This document shows, in pieces, positions 7,947 through 15,327 of a stretch of 39,485 nt of DNA. Below the pieces are notes generated by a model. It had not been told where the DNA came from and made no database searches. It worked only from the letters and a program-made list of their open reading frames with translations. The stretch comes from Bacteroidales bacterium UBA1715 (lineage in GTDB: Bacteria > Bacteroidota > Bacteroidia > Bacteroidales > UBA1715): the NCBI GenBank assembly GCA_002317135.1, contig DCIX01000028.1:1-39485 (forward strand). The letters run 5' to 3'. The position numbers and the translations under genes were made by a program. The number at the start of each line of letters is the position of its first letter. Position 1 is the first letter of the stretch.

Positions 7947-10900
7947 ATGAAACTGATAGACATTCAACGACATTTCTTTAGAATTAAGGGCGAACCGAAC
8001 AAGGTTTGGTTCTGCACCGAAGCCGAAACAGATATGAAACTGAACGTGACGGTTGTCCGTTATATCCGTGCAAGCAAGTCAATGACATTGCCCGAAAATT
8101 GGCAAACGACCAAAACGCAGGAATTGCGTGGCAAGGACATCAACAATATTGAGCATATTGAAGAAGGTCTTGGTATGGCGTACCGACCAGCGTCACAAAT
8201 CACGAAACTCGACACGCAAGTCCCCGACAGTATGGGCGACGATACGCACGAAGCGTTGGCGAAACTGAAAACTGCCGTTGGTGGCGACGTTACCGACTTT
8301 GTTTGTGAACGTCTGCAATGGTCAAAGGAAGATATTGTAAACCGTCTGTTTGCCGAACAGGTTGACTCTGTGGCACTCGCCATCTACAATATGGAAGCAC
8401 GAAAACAGGCAATCATCATTGGCGACCAAACAGGTATTGGGAAAGGTCGTATGGCTGCTTGTCTTATCCGTTACGCACACGTACAAGGACAGAAAGCCGT
8501 TTTTGTAACGGAAAAACCGAACTTATTTACCGACATTTACCGTGACTTGAAAGACATTGGCTGTGCTTCGTTAAAACCGTTCATAATCAACAACGACCCG
8601 AAAGCGAACATTACAGAAGTTGGCGACAACGACGAAATTGTAACGGTTTACAAGTATATGACCGACAAAAAGCAGTTCGATTCAATCATCAACTCAAAGC
8701 GTGTTCCCGACGGCTACGACTACGTGCTTGCAACGTATTCGCAGTTCACAACGCCAAAGCGTGACGGTGCAAAGATTGATTTCTTGCACGCCATTTGTGA
8801 GCCGAACACGTTGATACTCGACGAAGCACACAACGCAGGTGGAAGTTCAAAAGGAACTGACAGAGGTGGAAAATCTACGGTTGTCGGCTCAAACACGTTC
8901 CAAGCGTTCGCACAAGCCGTTAAACTTGCTAAAAACGTGTGTTTCCTGTCGGCTACGTTTGCAAAACGCCCCGACAATATGCCGTTGTTCGCTTTGCGTA
9001 CCTGTATTTCCGAAGCCGAACTTCCCGACGCTGAACTGATTGAATCCATTTCAAAAGGTGGCGAGGCGTTGCAGGAAATCATTTCGTCGGAATTGGTACA
9101 CGAGGGGCAAATGCTCCGTCGTGAACGCACATACGACGGTATCAAGGTTAATTACATTTACCTCGACGAAAACGGAGAAAAGGAATTTGGCGTTCCCAAC
9201 CTTGAAAAGGAACACCGAATTATGAGCGACAACATTACGGAACTAATCCGTGAAATCATCGGCTTTGAGAAAGCGTACATCAGCCCGATAATGGACGATA
9301 TGAACGAGGAACTTGCCGACGAGGGAGAAAAAGCCGACAGCACCAACAAGGATTTGGGCGTTAGCCGTGCTTCGTATTTCTCGAAAGTGTTCAACATAGT
9401 AAACCAAGTGTTGTTCGCTATCAAGGCGGAAGCCGTTGCCGACCACACTATACGAAGATTGAAAGAAGGGAAAAAAGTTGTTGTGGCGTTCGCTTCCACG
9501 TTTGAATCAATGATTAGCGATTTACACGCTGATGACGGTCGCCATTCGCTTGAAAACGAGGAAATCAACACCGACTATTCAGTCGCTTTGTTGCGTGGAC
9601 TTGAATCTACTTTACGCTATCAAAAGAAAGTGGCAAAAGGTAAATCGGAACTGCAAATTTTGAATTTCGATGAACTCATTCCCGAAGCACAAAAGGAATA
9701 TTTACGCATTGAACGCAAGATAAAGAACACAACGACAGGAATCACTTGTTCTCCAATCGACATAATAATCCGTAAGATTGAACGTGAGGGCTTCAATTGT
9801 TCCGAAGTTACAGGTCGTTCACGTAAAATTGAGTTTACCAACGAACAGGGAACGAGGGGAAGAATCGTAAACCGTAAGCGTGAAAAGGCAAACGTGGCAT
9901 TTGCCAAGTTCCAAAACAATCAATCCGACGTGCTTTTGATTAACACAAGTGGCTCGACAGGAGCGTCGGCACACGCAACCAACAAAGGGACAAACTTGAA
10001 ACGAGAGGAAGTGAAGCCACGTGTTATGGTTATCGCACAATATGAACTGAACGTATCTACGGAAGTTCAAAAACGTGGTCGAATCAACCGTACAGGTCAG
10101 TTCCCCGAAATTCCACCGTCATACGACTACCTTATTTCGGCTATTCCTGCCGAACGACGTATGATGATGATGTTACAGAAGAAACTCCGTTCGCTCGACG
10201 CAAATACGGCTTCAAACCAAAAGAACTCGACGAGTGTGATTGACACCGACGATTTCATCAATAAATATGGCGACGAGGTTGTAAAAGCATATATGCGTGA
10301 CAACGAGGAATTTACTATGGCAGTTGGCGACCCTTGCTATTTGTTTACTCCGAAACCCGTTGCAAAATCAGTCCCCGACGAGGATATTGCAAAGAAAGTT
10401 ACAGGACGTGTGGCTATTTTGGAGTCAAGCAAACAAGAGGACTTTTACAACAACGTGATTGGAAACTACAAACAGAAAATCAATCAGTTGAAGAATCGTG
10501 GCGAATACGATTTGGAAGTGGAAGCGATGAAACTCAATGCCGAGTTTGTCCGTGAAACTCCGTTGCTTGCACGTACAAGTGGGCTGTCGGTTTTTGCCGA
10601 TGCAGCATATAAGGGTGTGTACGAATGCGATGTACTTCGCAAACCATACACGAAAGAGGTTGTTTTGTCGCTTATTGCAAAAGCAGGGAACGAGCCAAAG
10701 GAAACGGCAAAGAAACTTGCTGACGAGTTTAGAAACGCAGTACGCAAGGAATGCGACAAACGACTTGCCGAAATAGAGGAACAAAAGGTTCGTGCTGTTG
10801 AATCAATGCGTAACTCGCCAAAATTCCAAAAACTTGTGGAATCGGGCGAACGCACTTGGGACGAAATACAACGTGAGGTTGAGCAAAAGTACGTGGAACA

Positions 10901-11963
10901 GGCGGAACGCAAGCAGAACGAAACGAACACCAAGAACTATAAAGCACGTATCATTGAATATTTCTATGCTGGTCGCAGTTGCTTGATTGACTTGAATACA
11001 AAGGCGATATGTTTAGGTGCTGACGTGAACCGTAAGGCAAACAACCCTATGGCTCCGAGCAATATTACAATTTCGTTTGCCGTTGCCAATTCTACACGTT
11101 CAATTGACTACAATATAGCCAACGAGGGACACGAAAAACTTATGGCAATACAAAACTACACCGATGATTTGTGGCGTAATAATAGCGGTTACATAGACCT
11201 CGACAAACGTATTCTTGATGATTGGGAAAAGATTACCAAAGAAGCGTCCGCAAACCGTGAACTCCGTGGCATTATCACAGGAAACATACTCAAAGGTTTT
11301 GGAAAAGCACCCGAAAAATCAAGACTTATTTCGTTTACAATGAAAGACGGCTCTATTCGCAAGGGCGTTTTGTTGCCGAAAGACACAGAAAATAAAAACG
11401 GTGGTGGCGTAGTGGTTGCTTACAAGAAATACCCTGCTTCAAAAGCAATTCAAGTTATTCAGGAATGGTCTAACGAAAGAAACGACAGCCCTCTTTCGTT
11501 GTCGTATGGCTTCTTTATCACGGCAGATTCCGACGGTGATTTGTATTTGTGCATTGACCGTACCACAGCAAACAAGAAAGAAATCAAGCAAATCATCAAC
11601 GACCCTGTATGGACACAATGGCAACGAGGTTTTTCAAATTCCTACAAAAACGGCAAATCGGTTAAGGCAGTCGGATTCTACTTAAACACAAACAGACTGA
11701 AATTGACAGACCTAACCGACACTCTTGATAGATTTGGAATCTCGGTTGAACTCAACGCTGAACAGGCAGAACGATACTTTGGCAAGGACGAACAAGAAAC
11801 CCAATCGAATCAAAACGGAGAATGGAAGAAAATTCCGTTCGACAAGTCGCACATTCCTACGCAAAGCACCAAACCGAAAGGCGACGATGATGGCGAAGTG
11901 AAACGTAAACGAGCAAAAGCACTTATGCTCAAAATGAAGATGGCAAAAGCAAAAATGAATTAA
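7947..11963 (+). CDS. Strawberry-notch-type superfamily 2 helicase, DarB-like C-terminal half (1338 aa)
   Basis: A large ATP-dependent helicase or translocase. Motif I is GDQTGIGKGR (about residues 159-168), motif II DEAH (about 292-295), motif III SATF (about 335-338). The C-terminal helicase domain has STGASAHA (about 670) and the arginine-finger region QKRGRINRTGQ (about 708-718), followed by AERRMMMMLQKKLRSLDA. This order matches the strawberry-notch P-loop and helicase C-terminal families. Residues after about 800 contain long charged helices and further domains I cannot name. In P1, DarB carries methyltransferase and helicase modules and is injected with the DNA to block type I restriction (knowledge). 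The tail KALMLKMKMAKAK followed by MN copies that of the methyltransferase. Confidence 0.85.
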   Translation: MKLIDIQRHFFRIKGEPNKVWFCTEAETDMKLNVTVVRYIRASKSMTLPENWQTTKTQELRGKDINNIEHIEEGLGMAYRPASQITKLDTQVPDSMGDDTHEALAKLKTAVGGDVTDFVCERLQWSKEDIVNRLFAEQVDSVALAIYNMEARKQAIIIGDQTGIGKGRMAACLIRYAHVQGQKAVFVTEKPNLFTDIYRDLKDIGCASLKPFIINNDPKANITEVGDNDEIVTVYKYMTDKKQFDSIINSKRVPDGYDYVLATYSQFTTPKRDGAKIDFLHAICEPNTLILDEAHNAGGSSKGTDRGGKSTVVGSNTFQAFAQAVKLAKNVCFLSATFAKRPDNMPLFALRTCISEAELPDAELIESISKGGEALQEIISSELVHEGQMLRRERTYDGIKVNYIYLDENGEKEFGVPNLEKEHRIMSDNITELIREIIGFEKAYISPIMDDMNEELADEGEKADSTNKDLGVSRASYFSKVFNIVNQVLFAIKAEAVADHTIRRLKEGKKVVVAFASTFESMISDLHADDGRHSLENEEINTDYSVALLRGLESTLRYQKKVAKGKSELQILNFDELIPEAQKEYLRIERKIKNTTTGITCSPIDIIIRKIEREGFNCSEVTGRSRKIEFTNEQGTRGRIVNRKREKANVAFAKFQNNQSDVLLINTSGSTGASAHATNKGTNLKREEVKPRVMVIAQYELNVSTEVQKRGRINRTGQFPEIPPSYDYLISAIPAERRMMMMLQKKLRSLDANTASNQKNSTSVIDTDDFINKYGDEVVKAYMRDNEEFTMAVGDPCYLFTPKPVAKSVPDEDIAKKVTGRVAILESSKQEDFYNNVIGNYKQKINQLKNRGEYDLEVEAMKLNAEFVRETPLLARTSGLSVFADAAYKGVYECDVLRKPYTKEVVLSLIAKAGNEPKETAKKLADEFRNAVRKECDKRLAEIEEQKVRAVESMRNSPKFQKLVESGERTWDEIQREVEQKYVEQAERKQNETNTKNYKARIIEYFYAGRSCLIDLNTKAICLGADVNRKANNPMAPSNITISFAVANSTRSIDYNIANEGHEKLMAIQNYTDDLWRNNSGYIDLDKRILDDWEKITKEASANRELRGIITGNILKGFGKAPEKSRLISFTMKDGSIRKGVLLPKDTENKNGGGVVVAYKKYPASKAIQVIQEWSNERNDSPLSLSYGFFITADSDGDLYLCIDRTTANKKEIKQIINDPVWTQWQRGFSNSYKNGKSVKAVGFYLNTNRLKLTDLTDTLDRFGISVELNAEQAERYFGKDEQETQSNQNGEWKKIPFDKSHIPTQSTKPKGDDDGEVKRKRAKALMLKMKMAKAKMN

Positions 11964-11983
11964 GAACTATAAAAAATTACGAT

Positions 11984-13345
11984 ATGATTACAATTAGCAA
12001 CATCAACAGCAAATGGGCAGAAATCAAAGGCAGATTGACCCCCGAAACGGTAAAAATGGCAAGCGACAACGGATTTCTTGAGTCGGCAGAAAATTGGGAA
12101 GATTTGAAAGATTTTTTCGACGATGAAGCGAAAGACCTGTTGAATAAGTTTATCGACCGAGTAAACAAGGAATTAGAAAGTAACAGCAATCACGTTGTTG
12201 TGGAAAAAAACAAAGTTTCAAAACCTAAAAAAGAATCTAAAGCCAAAGTGAAAAAGGAATTTTCGGGCGAATACGTTGAAATCCTTTCTCCCGAAATTTC
12301 GTTCATAAAACGCTATTGCAATCTGCAAGGCAAAAGGGTTTCGGACGTTCGTGAACGTGTACGTATGACGCTTGCTTCGTTGCAAAAGGCAATAGTGGAG
12401 AAGAAGATTCGTAAAACTTCAAACTATGCCGATACGATTATGCGTATTCAAAGCAATCTCATCAAACTTTTGGCAACACCGGGAACGACGGAAATCAACA
12501 TCGTCAACATTGACGAATTGAAGGCTACCTGTGGTGAGTTTGCAGTAATGCCGAACGCACGGATAGTAAAGGCATACCTTTCAATTCAAGGCAAGGAGAA
12601 CGTGAAAGAACGTGCAAAAGCGTTGATGAAGCGTGTGGAAACGTCGAAAGACACGACGGGGCGTTTCAATTCCGAAATGGCTGACATCAAACGCAGTTTG
12701 GAACGCTACATTGACGGAGAAACCGACACGCCCGAATTAAGCCAACAGACATTGGCAGGGCTTCGGGGTCTTGCAGGTGTTTCGGATAAAAAAAAAGCAG
12801 CAAGCGGAAACGCTCTTGGTAGTGTGGAATTTTTAGCGACAAATTTCAAGATTCTCCCTTTTTCGGGTAAGTGGAAGCAACTGATTGGCTCACCGTCGGA
12901 ACCGTTCAAGATAATGATTTACGGCAAGGCAGGAAACGGTAAAAGTTCCTGTGCTTTGCAGTTGGCTCAATATCTTGCAACACTTGGCAAACGTGTGTTG
13001 TACGTTTCCGACGAAGAAAAGTTCAGTTACACATTGCAGGAGAAAATGAAACGCTTCAACATAGCCCATCACAACTTGTTTGTCATAGACAAAATGCCGA
13101 ACGACACAACAGGATACGACGTGATTTTCATTGATAGCGTCAATTCCATTGGCTACGAACCCGAAGATTTACGGAAACTCGACAAAGGTCAGTCGTGGGT
13201 TTACGTGTTCCAAACCACAAAAGAGGGTAATTTCAGAGGTTCGCAGGAATTTGAACACGATGTGGACGTGTCTATCGAGGTGGAAAAATTCAAGGCACAC
13301 TCAATCAAGAATAGATTTGGGGGTAAAGAAGAAATCAATGTGTAA
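11984..13345 (+). CDS. RadA/RecA-like ATPase with KNRFG motif
   Basis: The C-terminal half is a RecA-fold ATPase: Walker A GKAGNGKSS (about residues 313-321), KRVLYVSDEE after the next strand, Walker B VIFIDSVNS, and a final KNRFGG near residue 442. KNRFG is the hallmark of RadA/Sms, the branch-migration helicase loaded on D-loops. Unlike RadA it lacks the N-terminal zinc finger and the C-terminal Lon-like domain; instead about 300 helical, charged residues precede the ATPase. Length is 453 aa. It is the last gene of the operon, 20 bases after the helicase and just before a terminator. Likely jobs are element recombination or replication, or assisting the helicase. Confidence 0.75.
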   Translation: MITISNINSKWAEIKGRLTPETVKMASDNGFLESAENWEDLKDFFDDEAKDLLNKFIDRVNKELESNSNHVVVEKNKVSKPKKESKAKVKKEFSGEYVEILSPEISFIKRYCNLQGKRVSDVRERVRMTLASLQKAIVEKKIRKTSNYADTIMRIQSNLIKLLATPGTTEINIVNIDELKATCGEFAVMPNARIVKAYLSIQGKENVKERAKALMKRVETSKDTTGRFNSEMADIKRSLERYIDGETDTPELSQQTLAGLRGLAGVSDKKKAASGNALGSVEFLATNFKILPFSGKWKQLIGSPSEPFKIMIYGKAGNGKSSCALQLAQYLATLGKRVLYVSDEEKFSYTLQEKMKRFNIAHHNLFVIDKMPNDTTGYDVIFIDSVNSIGYEPEDLRKLDKGQSWVYVFQTTKEGNFRGSQEFEHDVDVSIEVEKFKAHSIKNRFGGKEEINV

Positions 13346-13346
13346 T

Positions 13347-13375
13347 AAAAAAGCCACTCGCAAGGGTGGCTTTTT
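13347..13375 (+). terminator. Intrinsic terminator of the element's main operon
   Basis: GCCAC (13353-13357) pairs with GTGGC (13366-13370), extended by A-run/T-run pairing, and is followed by TTTTT. It starts 2 bases after the RadA-like stop. The A-run on the left makes it work in both directions. Confidence 0.9.
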
Positions 13376-13416
13376 GGTAATTTAGTATCCTTTGTTTGAA
13401 TTGTATTTTCCCCTTC

Positions 13417-13653
13417 CTATCTGCAGATTATAGCCTTTTTCTTCGCAGAAGGAATAATATTCTTTATAAATTGTTCATTAACAAAATTTACCAATTTGCC
13501 AGGATTATCTTTCGAAACTTCTTGAGATTCATAAGGGGTGATGAATAAAACTTTTTCAGTATTAAATTTCCTATTTTGGGTAAAAACATTAAAAACTCTA
13601 AACCTGTGATTACCATCAAGTATTCTTAATTTGTATTTTGTATAAGAAACCAT
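13417..13653 (-). CDS. ParB-like fragment with unclear start
   Basis: The frame contains RILDGNHRFRVF, close to the DGxHR motif of ParB/Srx-fold proteins. The first ATG at 13653 cuts the fold: the codons before it are open back to a TAG at 13753-13755 and encode NIALWNNQKVVTPIVL, which looks like the expected beta strand before the motif. No ATG, GTG or TTG exists there. Either an unusual start such as ATT near 13698 is used, or the gene has lost its start. A strong - strand terminator at 13711-13738 separates it from the small ORFs upstream. Length from the ATG is 78 aa, far below a full ParB. Confidence 0.45.
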   Translation of the reverse strand: MVSYTKYKLRILDGNHRFRVFNVFTQNRKFNTEKVLFITPYESQEVSKDNPGKLVNFVNEQFIKNIIPSAKKKAIICR

Positions 13654-13710
13654 TAAAACAATCGGGGTAACAACCTTTTGATTATTCCATAAAGCAATAT
13701 TTTGAGATAT

Positions 13711-13738
13711 AAAAAAGGGAACGATTTTGGTCGTTCCC
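13711..13738 (-). terminator. Strong intrinsic terminator for the two tiny ORFs
   Basis: GGGAACGA (13717-13724) and TCGTTCCC (13731-13738) form a perfect 8-bp stem with a 6-base loop. On the - strand it is followed by TTTTTT (13716-13711). It lies 15 bases after the TAG of the 35-residue ORF. More hairpin potential (CCCC/GGGG at 13750-13763) sits over that stop codon. Confidence 0.85.
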
Positions 13739-13752
13739 CTTTGGGAGAACCC

Positions 13753-13860
13753 CTAATAAGGGGTGGGATAAGTTACACCATCAGAAAAATCATAATCAAT
13801 GATTCGTGGATACGTGCAACTTGGGTCAATTTTACGAGTATTTTCATTCTCTTTTCTCAT
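13753..13860 (-). CDS. Tiny ORF, 35 aa, coupled to the ORF before it
   Basis: ATG at 13860 lies 2 bases after the TAG of the upstream 33-residue ORF (TAGTTATG), a spacing that suggests translational coupling. The peptide is basic at the start, then rich in Tyr, Asp and Pro, ending in TYPTPY. It has no membrane helix or signal. A strong terminator follows directly. No family recognised; evidence for being real is the coupling plus the terminator. Confidence 0.45.
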   Translation of the reverse strand: MRKENENTRKIDPSCTYPRIIDYDFSDGVTYPTPY

Positions 13861-13862
13861 AA

Positions 13863-13964
13863 CTATTGCCTTGAATGCCAATACTCGTCATTGTTAGGGT
13901 TCAACTGATTTGCGTGATTATCCAAATCAGCGTCGCAATGATTAGCAGATGAATTCCATCCCAT
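13863..13964 (-). CDS. Tiny ORF, 33 aa, DNHANQLNPNN motif
   Basis: Starts at ATG 13964 and ends at TAG 13863-13865. The peptide is hydrophilic and Asn/His/Asp-rich, with a central DNHANQLNPNNDEYW stretch. I recall similar DNxANQxNPNNxAYxxSR strings in short uncharacterised proteins of phages and bacteria, but cannot verify it. Together with the 35-aa ORF and the terminator it forms a miniature - strand operon between the main operon and the 281-aa gene. Too short to judge by codon use. Confidence 0.45.
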   Translation of the reverse strand: MGWNSSANHCDADLDNHANQLNPNNDEYWHSRQ

Positions 13965-14091
13965 AACCTTTAATTATTAAGTTAAACATAATTTAATTCT
14001 CCAATTTTGCTATAGCATTTACTAATTGGTAATGCAAATGTAAATCAGAAAATAGGTGTTTTTGGGACACGGTGGGAGTAGTTGCTGGGAA

Positions 14092-14937
14092 TTATTTTCG
14101 TTTTACGTTGTCGTTATTGAGAATGTCAAATGTCAAAAAGTAATTTTCCCCGTTATTTTTACATTTAATGTACTGACGAATGAAATAAATAGGTAAAACG
14201 CCTTTGGCTAATAATTCATTATTTATCTCGGAAATGTATCTACCTATATTTTTACGAAGCCCATCTTCTGATATACTATACGGATATTCTTTCTGTTGTT
14301 GTATTCTTTCCTTTATGGCGTTCCATAAAGTGTAGTACCTCTTATAGTGTTCTGAAATATCAGACAACTTTATATTTTGTTTTTCTAAAAACAGTACATA
14401 TAAAGCGAGTTTGCTTGGTTCTAAATCTATTTTTTTACGTTTGACGTATAACACTGCATTTGTGTAATCAAATTTAGGACGACTTGCTTTACGTATTGGA
14501 GGATTTCGTTTTATAACTATTTCTTTTTTGGAAGAAAAATAATAGAATAGTAGTTTATATTCCACAGATATGTCTTGCGGTATTTCTATTCCTTCCATTC
14601 TATTTTCTTTTTGATTGTAAAGAGGGAAAAAATAACGTATCGGTTTTTTATCCTCTACAATGCAGTTATGCTCAAATCCTTTTTTACCACAAACAATATC
14701 ATTTATACCAGCATTATTAGTAGAAGAACTTGCAATTTCCCAATCCCCCCACTCAAAATGAAGTTTTTCAAATTCGATAATCAAACTCCAAAATAAGTTT
14801 TCTGCTTCTTTGGGAATATCAATTGATGTAATCTTTCCGTGCTTGTTCCTTTCTGATTGATTTAGTATATTATAGACGGTATTGCAATCTTCTTCAGACC
14901 CCAATATCATTTCCAATATTTCTTTCGTCAATAACAT
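14092..14937 (-). CDS. Hypothetical cytoplasmic protein (281 aa) at element edge
   Basis: No signal peptide or membrane segment. The N-terminal 120 residues are mixed alpha/beta. A basic segment follows (around 140-170, with KRNPPIRKASRPK and VKRKK). The C-terminal part has helices ending in a SEDGLRKNIGRYISEINNEL stretch that resembles the recognition helix region of winged-helix DNA-binding domains. It could be a regulator of the element, but no family is recognised. It is transcribed away from the attachment site, opposite to the main operon. The base composition is more AT-rich than in the + strand operon. Confidence 0.65.
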   Translation of the reverse strand: MLLTKEILEMILGSEEDCNTVYNILNQSERNKHGKITSIDIPKEAENLFWSLIIEFEKLHFEWGDWEIASSSTNNAGINDIVCGKKGFEHNCIVEDKKPIRYFFPLYNQKENRMEGIEIPQDISVEYKLLFYYFSSKKEIVIKRNPPIRKASRPKFDYTNAVLYVKRKKIDLEPSKLALYVLFLEKQNIKLSDISEHYKRYYTLWNAIKERIQQQKEYPYSISEDGLRKNIGRYISEINNELLAKGVLPIYFIRQYIKCKNNGENYFLTFDILNNDNVKRK

Positions 14938-14962
14938 ACTTTCTGTATAACACTATGGGATA

Positions 14963-14970
14963 CAAACATA
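14963..14970 (-). promoter_or_regulatory. Candidate -7 box for the 281-aa gene
   Basis: On the - strand the sequence reads TATGTTTG, matching the Bacteroidetes -7 pattern TAnnTTTG, about 25 bases before the ATG at 14937. No good TTG at -33 is seen, so the call is tentative. Confidence 0.4.
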
Positions 14971-15046
14971 AGAAACTTTTGCGATGGAATAGTCCGAAAT
15001 CTGACGTTTTTCTGCCATTTTCAATGAGGAAGGCAAATCCCCAAAA

Positions 15047-15068
15047 AACTTGCGAAAAACTTGCGAAA
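15047..15068 (+). repeat. Two tandem copies of an 11-bp repeat near the attachment site
   Basis: AACTTGCGAAA occurs at 15047-15057 and again at 15058-15068 without a gap. It lies about 60 bases inside the tRNA scar. Short direct repeats in this position are typical of arm-type binding sites of tyrosine recombinases; that role is inferred. Confidence 0.6.
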
Positions 15069-15128
15069 CATTCAAAATAACAATATTCTATATTGATTTT
15101 CAGTCACTTACAAAGATAAAACATCACC

Positions 15129-15171
15129 CTTCCAAGCTAAGGGTCGCGGGTTCGAGTCTCGTTTCCCGCTC
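15129..15171 (+). other. attR-like site: 3' half of tRNA-Gly(TCC)
   Basis: From the anticodon loop (CTTCCAA) onward the sequence has the 3' anticodon strand GCTAA, a variable loop, a TTCGAGT T-loop with a matching T-stem, and the acceptor strand TTCCCGC plus discriminator T. The expected 5' partner of GCTAA (TTAGC) is absent before the loop, and no D-arm or 5' acceptor strand is present. So identity to tRNA begins at the anticodon loop, where tRNA-targeting tyrosine integrases usually cross over. It is a scar, not a working tRNA; the intact gene should sit at the element's left end. Confidence 0.85.
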
Positions 15172-15191
15172 GATTTTAAAACACTAAAAAT

Positions 15192-15231
15192 CAAATGCTT
15201 ATAGAGTTTTTCTGTAAGCATTTGTTGTTTT
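15192..15231 (+). terminator. Terminator downstream of the original tRNA-Gly
   Basis: CAAATGCTTA (15192-15201) and TAAGCATTTG (15215-15224) form a perfect 10-bp stem with a 13-base loop, followed by TTGTTTTT. It lies 20 bases beyond the tRNA scar and was probably the host tRNA's terminator before insertion. Confidence 0.75.
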
Positions 15232-15327
15232 TATACACATACATTGCCACAGAAATTTGCATTTGCAGAAACAAAAACCGAGGTAAATTTTCAAATGCAT
15301 TTTACAATTTTGTTATATGCAAAACAA

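Larger units (their letters stand above)
1..15171. mobile_element. Integrated virus-like element, right-hand part
   Basis: All large genes from the left edge to 13345 run on the + strand, with very short gaps or start/stop overlaps, as in viral late operons. Contents seen: apparent structural proteins, an amidase, a basic DNA-binding protein, a methyltransferase, a giant helicase and a RadA-like ATPase. The right border is a tRNA-Gly 3' half at 15129-15171, beyond which ordinary host metabolic genes begin. The left end, the integrase and any packaging genes must lie outside the window. No terminase, portal, tape measure or HK97 capsid gene is visible, so the virus class is unresolved: a tailed prophage missing its left half, a tailless membrane-containing virus, or a satellite are all possible. 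Confidence 0.85.
14938..15327. other. Element-chromosome junction region, no protein gene
   Basis: This stretch holds the promoter of the 281-aa gene, the tandem 11-bp repeats, the tRNA-Gly 3' half and its terminator. The rest, up to the end of the PutP gene, is AT-rich with no convincing ORF; the short + strand frame at 15244-15447 mostly runs antisense to PutP. Confidence 0.7.

Noticed and set aside
1..13345. CRISPR array or repeat array
   Set aside because: No regularly spaced repeats were seen in the element or elsewhere in the window.
13702..13908. + strand ORF across the terminator near 13711
   Set aside because: It is opposite to the two coupled tiny ORFs and passes through a strong terminator hairpin, so it is likely a shadow.
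15121..15171. Complete tRNA gene
   Set aside because: Only the part from the anticodon loop to the 3' end is present; the D-arm and 5' acceptor strand are missing.
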